DNA of 64,000 bases from contig CM069876.1 in NCBI GenBank assembly GCA_036172665.1, positions 7,626,001 to 7,690,000 on the forward strand. The letters are read 5' to 3'. Within the stretch, counting starts at the first letter, position 1. Each line of letters begins with the position of its first letter. A program made the position numbers and the translations under genes. The DNA comes from Prosopocoilus inquinatus. Lineage: Eukaryota; Arthropoda; Insecta; Coleoptera; Lucanidae. A model generated the notes under the pieces. That model was not told the origin of the DNA. It worked only from the letters and a program-made list of their open reading frames with translations, and searched no databases. Of this stretch, positions 57,250 to 64,000 are shown piece after piece.

Positions 57250-59078
57250 CAGGGAGATTCAGGCAACCCTTTCATTAAAAGTTTACGGACTTCTCCTCTG
57301 AATTTCTGTTTCATATTTTGCAGTTATAAGTTAACGATATGGATCTATCAAAATATAATATTTTCAAATTTCGGACACTTCCGTTTATACCGGAAGTTGG
57401 TGTCAGCTTTCTTATTTTAAATACCCCATTTTTTATTACATTTCTGAAATCTTCATGAAATTTTAGAAATATTTTGTGTAACATGTGATACAAGAAAAAT
57501 TAGCCGTTTTAGAGATATTTCCATTTAAAAAAAAAAAATTCAAAGTTGCAGTACCTTGTTTATGATGCTGCCATCTTTGTGTAACAAAAGCTATAATTTC
57601 AATTTTTTGCCTATAGTAGGCTATGCTCATAAGCTTTCAGGTCATACCTAATTTTACACAAAATCGTTTACGGGCTGGTTGAAAAGTAACTTCTATTCTA
57701 ACTGATTTCAACTGTCGAAAAGTCATGTTTTTTAAATAGAACACCCAGTATTTTTTTATACCATAAGGATCAAAATTAAATGTTCTTTCGAACAGTATTA
57801 GCATTCCCTATACCCATCTCTTACCTTTCTCTTTCTATTCATGATTTTCTCTTTGACACATCAATTTTTTTTCACTTTTCAGTATTATTCCTGAATAGTG
57901 TGCTAAGAAAATTTAACAAACTGAGGTTTTCTAAATTAATTTCTGACTGTAATTTCAATTTCATTTTAAAAACCGATAAATAATATTTAAATACACAGCT
58001 ATCATCTGAACTTTTTATTTACATATGCCGCATGTATTAGAAGTCTTGGTATGAGTTTTTACACATTTACAAGGAAAAATTTACACTTAGAACACAAAAA
58101 TTTTTGAAAACTAATAAATAAATCAGAAATATTAAAAATTATACACAAATTGTTGGTTATAATATTGGCTCTAAGTTGTCCTCGGCTATTATTTATTAGT
58201 AATAACTTTCTATTGTGTCTCAGTAATAACATATTTTCCTTGATATAAAAACTTTTTTTCTTAACTTCTCGAATTGTCGATTTTTTGATCATCAAATACC
58301 TTTAATATGTCTGTGTTTGATTATTCATTTTTTGGTTCTTCGTAGCGAATAAATTGTTTTTTTTTTTTTAATTCCTACTAGACAGACGATTTCAAAAATT
58401 ATAATTTCTCTAGTTTTCGTAGCCCACTATTTAAAAACAATACCGAAAAATGGAAAAAAATTTCGTGTTAAAAAGAAATCATCGATAACGAGTGAACTAT
58501 GAGAGATAGGTATAAGGAATGATAATACAGGACGAAAGAACATTTAATCTTGAGTTACTTGGTCTAAAAATATACTAGGCGTTCCATTTAAAAAACATGA
58601 CTTTTTGACAGTTGAAATTAGTTCGAATAGAAGTTACTTTTCAACCAGCCTGTAAGCAACCAAGTGCAAAACTGGACATGATCTGAAAGCATGTAACTGT
58701 AGCCTACTACAGGCCAAAAATGGGCATCATGGTTTTTGATGCACAAAGATGGCAGCATCATAACCAAGGTTCTGCAAGTCTGAGTTATTTTTAAAAAATT
58801 AAAATATCTCGGAAACGGTTAATTTTTCTTGTATGACATGTTGCACAAAATATTTTAGGAATTCTATGAAGATTTTTCAAAAATGCATTAAAAATCGGGG
58901 TATTCCATTTAAAATAAGAAAGTTGACAGCAACTTCCGGTATAAGCGAAAGTGTCCGAAATTTGAATACATTATATTTTATAGATCCTTATCGTTAACTT
59001 ATAACTGCAAAATGTGAAAGAGAAATTCAAAGGAGCCGTCCGTAAACTTTTAATGAACGTGTTGCCTGAATCTCCCTG
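57250..59078. mobile_element. 1.8-kb foldback element with ~510-bp arms
   Basis: The ends cagggagattcaggcaaccc and (reverse) cagggagattcaggcaacac are flanked by TA. Arms 57250-57750 and 58575-59078 are inverted copies with blocks ttgcagttataagttaacga, acttccggtataag and gttgaaaagtaacttctatt. The 820-bp centre is AT-rich; its frames (57780-57983, 58059-58295) have no family resemblance. No transposase is present. A fragment of an arm recurs at 47570-47735. Confidence 0.85.
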
Positions 59079-59385
59079 TATAAACAATTTAGCCTATTAA
59101 ATTTTTTTTAAATTAATTGTGAAGAGATTATTCGAGGTAAAAAAAAAATTATCAGCAAAGATATAACTTGTAACCAAGAATATCATTACTGATGCGGCCA
59201 GGCCCGTCTTAATATATACTCCAATATTTACTGCAAGAGTTAGGGAAATCCTGGTAAAACCTAACTAGAGTATGCAAATAAATTGTTGTGACAAAAATTA
59301 TAACAATTCTAACAATAATAACCAAAAAAATTAGATAATATAGTTTTTTTTTTTTTAATAAACGGAATTTTCCGATTATTATGTC
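59079..59385. other. AT-rich spacer, possible 3' end of the Penelope fragment
   Basis: A T-run at 59346-59357 and general AT richness; no gene. On the minus strand this lies just downstream of the GIY-YIG reading frame and could be its 3' untranslated part. Confidence 0.35.
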
Positions 59386-59692
59386 TCATTTAATGAAACT
59401 ACAAAATATATCGTTCAAATTTGCAAAATCTGTTCTTTTATTAATTGAATTATTACACATTTTTATTTTACACATTTCAATAAATCTACGTTTAAACGTG
59501 TTAGACTCCTGAAAAAGTATTTTAGCATTTTCAAAATCAAAAATATGTTTAGTTAAAAGTGAATGTTCTACTAACATTGAATGACTTTCATTCTTTTTTT
59601 GGATATAATATTTATGCTGATCTAACCTTTTTTTAAAATTTTGGCTAGTTTCACCTATATAAGCTGAGTTACAACTTTGACAAAACTTCTTA
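59386..59692 (-). pseudogene. Penelope-like element fragment: GIY-YIG endonuclease domain
   Basis: The minus frame reads CQSCNSAYIGETSQNFKKRL, then an HKYYI and a VEHSLLTKHIFDFENAKIL segment. It ends NSINKRTDFANLNDIFCSF. The pattern CxxC, a GIY-type YIGET..NF..R, EH....H..DF and a C-terminal NxINKxxDFxNLN is the endonuclease end of Penelope-like retroelements, which normally follows a reverse transcriptase. The reverse transcriptase is absent: 5' truncation joins it at about 59692 to Tc1-like sequence. The first ~9 residues of the open frame (up to 59718) belong to that Tc1 sequence in another frame. The frame is uninterrupted over about 100 residues. Confidence 0.82.
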
Positions 59693-60159
59693 TGTAGTCC
59701 TGATTTAGATGGTTCCATTCTTCAGCTACTCTTTCAGCGAATTTATTTAAAGCTATTGCTGGAGGCTGGGTTGTACACAAAGAAAACCCGTTATGGTCCC
59801 AAACATGCTCAATTTTGACCCGAAATCTTATGTAAAAAGTCCTTGCACAAAAAATTTGAAAAATAATTCCAAATTTTCTTGTGCATGCAACAGTTCAGAA
59901 CCTAAGAGCAGTTTTTATTTTATTAAATATTCTTCATGAATATAAATAAATAAGCCACCCACATTTAAGAGTTAAATACCAAATGCCTATTGACTGCTTC
60001 ACATCTTGAGCAAAACTGAGAATACTGAAAATCTTCTTCGAAATATTAGACCGCAGAAAATTTTGTCTGGCAACCAAGAGCCGCATTTTGTAAGTACTTA
60101 TTGAAACCTATTAAAATTTTGTCTAATATGTCCAGCATTTCCAAATTACAACATTTTTT

Positions 60160-60293
60160 TTAATATTCGTATCTTAAATAAATGCTATTTTTAGGCACAC
60201 TAAAAGTTGCTCACCGGCTCTGTCCTGCTTATATTTGGTTACCGAACATGCACAAACTATTGGCGCAAACAGTTTTTAAAAAAAGCCAATATT
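60160..60293. repeat. Repeat shared in inverse orientation with 63280-63390
   Basis: The block ctgcttatatttggttaccg followed by acatgcacaaactattggc is found in reverse at about 63300-63365 (gccaatagttgg, cgataaccaaatataaacag). The adjacent gcacactaaaagttgctca also matches. It is either a transposon segment of about 110 bp or arms of a 3.2-kb foldback. Confidence 0.6.
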
Positions 60294-60335
60294 AAAAAAA
60301 TTTCCCGTATGGTGCGAACTTTTTGACGGACACTA
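60294..60335 (+). repeat. Tc1-like terminal inverted repeat
   Basis: The sequence atttcccgtatggtgcgaac then tttttgacggacactaca matches 11796-11835. It has the form of a Tc1-like right end, with the element body expected to the left. Confidence 0.55.
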
Positions 60336-61260
60336 CATCGGAAATCGGACTTTATGTTTATAAAAAAATTAGTAATTTCAAAAGTCACAGTTTTTACGAA
60401 CACTAGTTTAAAGTTTGCAATTCATACATCAACATTTTGTAACAAAAATTGAACATTAACAAAGAACAAACCAAAAAGAAAAAAATCAGGAAAAATTTTT
60501 GTTCTCGATGTTATCACATTATTTTTTGAATTTTTTGTTTTTATTTTTTTATTTTTAATAACGACTGATGAAGTCCTCCATCAATGTTACGCCCTCTAGT
60601 TAAAGCTCCATTTCTTATGACAACAATATTATTTTGTTGTCGATCGAAATACCGCCCCAGATCATCACAGAAACACCACTGAATGGGACTCTTTCTTGAA
60701 TTCTTTTGGAAAGAAACCGTTCCCCTAGTTGTCGCCATACTCGAACTCCTCCATAATTTGAATATACTGCAAACGTAGACTTATCAGTAAACAAAACGTT
60801 TCTCCAATTGCGTATCTGTTAATTACTGTGTTCTTGATTGAATTGCATTCCCGCTTTTCGCGGATTTCTGGTTAAACGCATTATTTTGGTTAGACGTCTG
60901 GCCCTCAGGTTAGATTCTCGAGATCGACTCCTCACCGTTTGATCGGAAATTTGTGGACCTGTAGCCCAAAAAAAAGATCATTTTGTGAAGTATGTGCTAT
61001 GCTGGTACGCTTCTGAAGAGCGTGCAAACGTAAAAATCGATGGTTTAAGAGTGCGATTGCACTGTGACGGACTAGCCAAAGACGAGTAACATTTCCGATA
61101 TTCTGGTGTTGCTTTTCATATTACAGACCGTTGTACGTTGACTTGTTTGGCAACATATCGCTGTATCTTGCTCTCTTGCAGAAGTGTAGCACCCCCACTG
61201 ACTTCTATTGGTGTGAAATGGCTTCGTGCACCTTGTTGAGCTAGTCCATTGCGTTGCTTG

Positions 61261-61787
61261 GCAGTAGAAGAGTTATATCAGATTAAAGAAAAAAAATTCA
61301 AATTGAATCTTAGCGAATACCACAATTATTTTTACCAGTATCACTCCAATTAACTCTCTCTCTCATAATAAAGAGGTTCTTGGACAGCTGAACTTTTTCT
61401 GAGTAACAGAGATGATTCAAACAATAATTGACTAGCCGTCCAAGATTTTTACTCATTTCGTTTAAGTTTAGCCAGTGCAAGAAAGTTTGACCCCTTTATT
61501 ATTTTGAGTAGTTTATTAGGAATAGTTAAAAATAAGATATTTATGAAAAGAAAATCACAAATTGTCCCGTCCGTTCGCCTGGAGAAACAGAAACAAATTG
61601 TAGGAAATATTCGTACAATTGTGAGGCAAGACGCTATTCTTATCGTAAAATTTACTACATTTGTTCAAATATTTGCTGTAATTTGTTTCTGTCTCCATTT
61701 TTACTACAGTTACTACTCATTTTTTTTCTGTGTACTATTTTAAATGCAAATGAATATAATTGTACTTACAAATGAATATAGTTTATA
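61261..61787. other. AT-rich DNA
   Basis: The 79-codon plus frame at 61504-61743 ends in a hydrophobic, Phe/Tyr-rich stretch but has no family resemblance. Nothing else found. Confidence 0.4.
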
Positions 61788-62276
61788 CAGGGTGTTCACA
61801 AAACATGCGGCCTGATTTTAGCAACATATTAACAACATAGTTTTGAGGACATACGTTTTACTTAACTAACTAATAACTTTATTAACAAAAATTGTGTAGT
61901 TTCATATTTTGCACAGCTCACAAATTTTTTTTTCAAGCGTACAAGTTGTTTTTATTTATTTATTAAGCTATAAATCAAATTTATATTTCTTGAATGGAAA
62001 GCTACACTTATTTTACATACTTGCACAGTACTTATAAAGATAATGAAAATGATACAAGAAAGTTTTTTTTAACAGCTTTCGAATTTTTTCGTGTTACGTG
62101 CTAGTAAGTAATGATCCAGATTCAAACGTCTACATGAAAATTATTTTAGGTGATATCAGGCCAAAATTTTGAAGAAGTACTAAAACATTCACCAATTTTA
62201 TATTTAGTATGGGCATTCACAAAAATAAAGTTCTTTGCAAGAATTATAAAATTACTCGGTTTTTAATGAACGCCTG
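61788..62276. mobile_element. MITE-like element with cagggtgttca termini
   Basis: The ends cagggtgttca and (reverse) caggcgttca are each flanked by TATA. The length is about 490 bp, AT-rich and non-coding. The inverted repeat is short (about 10-12 bp), so confidence is moderate. Confidence 0.5.
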
Positions 62277-62913
62277 TATATCGTTAGAAGAGTGGAATCC
62301 TTTTTATTGTTCTTCCAACGACACAAGACTCAACTGATATACGTTAGTTTAATGATGTGTAAGTCATTGTTTTAACTTTCATAAATTCGTTGTACGACTC
62401 TCTCATTCGCTTCAGGAATATCTTGCACAGGATTTTAAACTTTAATAAAATTGATATTTATTATTCACAGTTATTCCCATGTTAATTTAAGAGCCCATTT
62501 CAGTCGCCATCATTGTGCCACTTTCCTAGTTCAAGAATTACGCTAAAACTACTGATCTGATCATCGAATAGTTTTAACATTTTCGTTTTGTTTTTTAATA
62601 AGGAATTTCGGAGTCATTTTTAATATTTTCTAATAATTTTTATAATTTTTATTACTTATAGAAGTCGATTTTCAACTTAAAATTAACTTTCCGAGATAAA
62701 GCAACTAATTTTATGAAGATCTGGAGCAACAGAAACTTAATCAAGGCCATAATATTTAAATAAAACATGAATTATGAAATTTTATAGTTAGTAGTTGCAA
62801 ACTGCTGCCCTCTATCGAAAGTAATCGGAGATGCCACAGTAGGCGGGGCTTGTTTTTATTTTACATTTTGCGGCTGGGGAATTTCCGGTATGCCTAAAAT
62901 TCTCTGATCTGGG
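62277..62913. other. Unassigned AT-rich DNA
   Basis: No recognised content. Confidence 0.45.
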
Positions 62914-63044
62914 GGCTCGTTCAGAAACTGAAAAAAAGCGCACTTTGGGTAAAATTCTTTCTCTCAATGTGTAAGTGATTTTGTATATTTTTTTTTCGTT
63001 CTAAACGCCCAAAGTGCTCTTTCGTTACAGTTTTTGAACGCAAC
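62914..63044. mobile_element. Small foldback, gcgcactttggg arms
   Basis: The left ggctcgttcagaaactgaaa and gcgcactttggg pair with the right gcccaaagtgctc and acagtttttgaacg. It is about 131 bp with about 40-bp imperfect arms. Confidence 0.62.
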
Positions 63045-63279
63045 AGTATTGTATAAGTAAACTGAGTGGTACTTATATTTGATAGACAATCCTTTGCATG
63101 TGATCTCGAGAAAACCGGAAGGCGTGAGCAGTCATATTTACCACGATGTTTACATTTTTACTCTTTTGAAGTCATGTTAACTTCCAATAAATTAAGGAAA
63201 CAAACAAATATTCAGTAGCGTTGTTTTCTTTATTTTAATTGTATACAACAAACGGCAAAAAGTTACACCATTTGGGAAA

Positions 63280-63400
63280 ATTTTTTGCAGTTTAAAAAAT
63301 TTGTGCCAATAGTTGGTGTTTTGTGTATGTTCGATAACCAAATATAAACAGGACAGAAACAGTGAGCAGCTTTTAGTGTGGCTCAAAAAGGTACCTATTT
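63280..63400. repeat. Inverse copy of the 60160-60293 repeat
   Basis: The words ccaatagttggtgttttgtg, taaccaaatataaacaggac and tgagcagcttttagtgtg are the reverse complement of the 60.2-kb segment with scattered changes. Confidence 0.6.
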
Positions 63401-63447
63401 AAAATTCGAAAAAAAATAATAATATGGTTCCAATAGGTTTTTACAAA

Positions 63448-63578
63448 AGGCGTTTACGATAATTGGAGCGGTATATACCGGTTAATCTATTGCCTCACTC
63501 TTACTTGCATTAAACGCATTCATTTTATCTTACTTTTCTACCCCGATTCATAGAGCTCTCCAATTATCGTAAACGCCT
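63448..63578. mobile_element. MITE with perfect 21-bp terminal inverted repeats
   Basis: The termini aggcgtttacgataattgga and tccaattatcgtaaacgcct are exact inverted copies, with a third base pair layer (gag/ctc) inside. It is 131 bp and non-coding. The perfect ends suggest recent activity. Confidence 0.75.
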
Positions 63579-64000
63579 AAAATGTGTCGCTTGCTCCTCT
63601 GACAAAATGGACAAGATTTTTCATTTTCTAGTTAGAAGTGACAATTGGGCGTTTGGTATTTAGCTCTTGCAAGTGATTAGTTTATTCATTTATTCAGCTC
63701 TAAGAGAATGTTTTTTTATATCCATAAGAAATATTTAAACAAATAAAATTTGCTTCTGGATTCTGTTACATGCACGAGAAAATTTGAGACAATTTTTCAG
63801 AAGGCGTTTTCTTTATAACATTTTGTCTCATCACTTAATTTCCTGATAACATTTTTCTAGTAATCCCAATCTGGCATAAGCAGACCGAATTTTTTATTTT
63901 GGGCCAGTTTAATATCTGTACAACTTATGAAATCGACATTAGTACAAATAGTACTACCACGTATTGCACCTACAGTGATCGCCAAAATGTCGGCATCAAA
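63579..64000. other. AT-rich DNA to window end
   Basis: Nothing recognised. Confidence 0.45.

Larger units (their letters stand above)
59693..61260 (-). pseudogene. Tc1-like transposase remnants
   Basis: On the minus strand, GPQISDQTVRSRSRESNLRA (about 60960-60900) and RNWRNVLFTDKSTF (about 60815, first catalytic Asp) lead to GVRVWRQLGERF (about 60745). Separately, IEHVWDHNGFSL and FAERVAEEWNHLNQDYI (59815-59705) form the third catalytic motif (the Glu before HVWD) and tail of a Tc1 transposase. The two parts are about 700 bp apart instead of about 300, and a Tc1-type terminus lies between them (60294-60335). They may therefore be two elements or one with an insertion. All frames contain stops. 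Confidence 0.65.

Overview
This is AT-rich, gene-poor eukaryotic DNA, most probably from an insect. The reasons are the transposon mix (piggyBac, Tc1/mariner relatives, an RTE-like LINE, a Penelope-type GIY-YIG fragment), very short introns of 55-64 nt inside two transposases, TATA boxes with an arthropod-type initiator, and hundreds of bases of palindromic non-autonomous elements. A beetle is plausible but not shown. I found no convincing host protein-coding gene, rRNA, tRNA or CRISPR array. The window is a repeat landscape with layered insertions.

The most interesting content is a family of short repeats carrying type I hammerhead ribozymes. At 1-860 there are two exact-period 312-bp tandem units plus a third that is cut and inverted. 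Diverged copies lie at 1252-1486, 6579-6735, 47115-47540 (palindromic) and 54740-55000. All keep the hammerhead core or most of it, and they vary where a hammerhead tolerates change. This is the organisation of retrozymes, which are non-autonomous retroelements that make circular RNA. A Penelope-like GIY-YIG endonuclease fragment at 59386-59718 shows that a plausible helper class was once present.

Layout: 1-6700 holds hammerhead repeats, a degenerate ~190-bp tandem array and a TATA-box candidate. 7100-13600 is a cluster of foldback elements. 13600-15900 is mostly featureless, with one candidate core promoter. 15945-19150 is a decayed RTE-like LINE. 19990-24230 has MITEs, a GC-richer possible non-coding exon and an 801-bp element with iterated terminal repeats and a 7-bp target duplication. 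24420-26951 is a nearly intact DDE transposon with five exons. 27152-28640 has more foldbacks. 29846-34082 is a three-layer nest: a small MITE split by a piggyBac element at TTAA, itself split by a Tc1/mariner-superfamily element at TA. 35500-43100 holds MITEs, foldbacks and a GC-rich LTR-like island. 43100-47100 is featureless. 47115-55000 has hammerhead repeats and foldbacks. 55359-61260 has three Tc1-like remnants, a 1.8-kb foldback and the Penelope fragment. 61788-64000 has more MITEs.

No operon-like or pathway relationship exists among these genes. The relationships are those of mobile elements: autonomous transposases (all broken by stops, frameshifts or insertions), terminal-repeat-only derivatives, and a ribozyme-bearing retroelement family that would need outside machinery. 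Coordinates of element ends come from terminal repeats and target duplications read by eye and may be off by a few bases.
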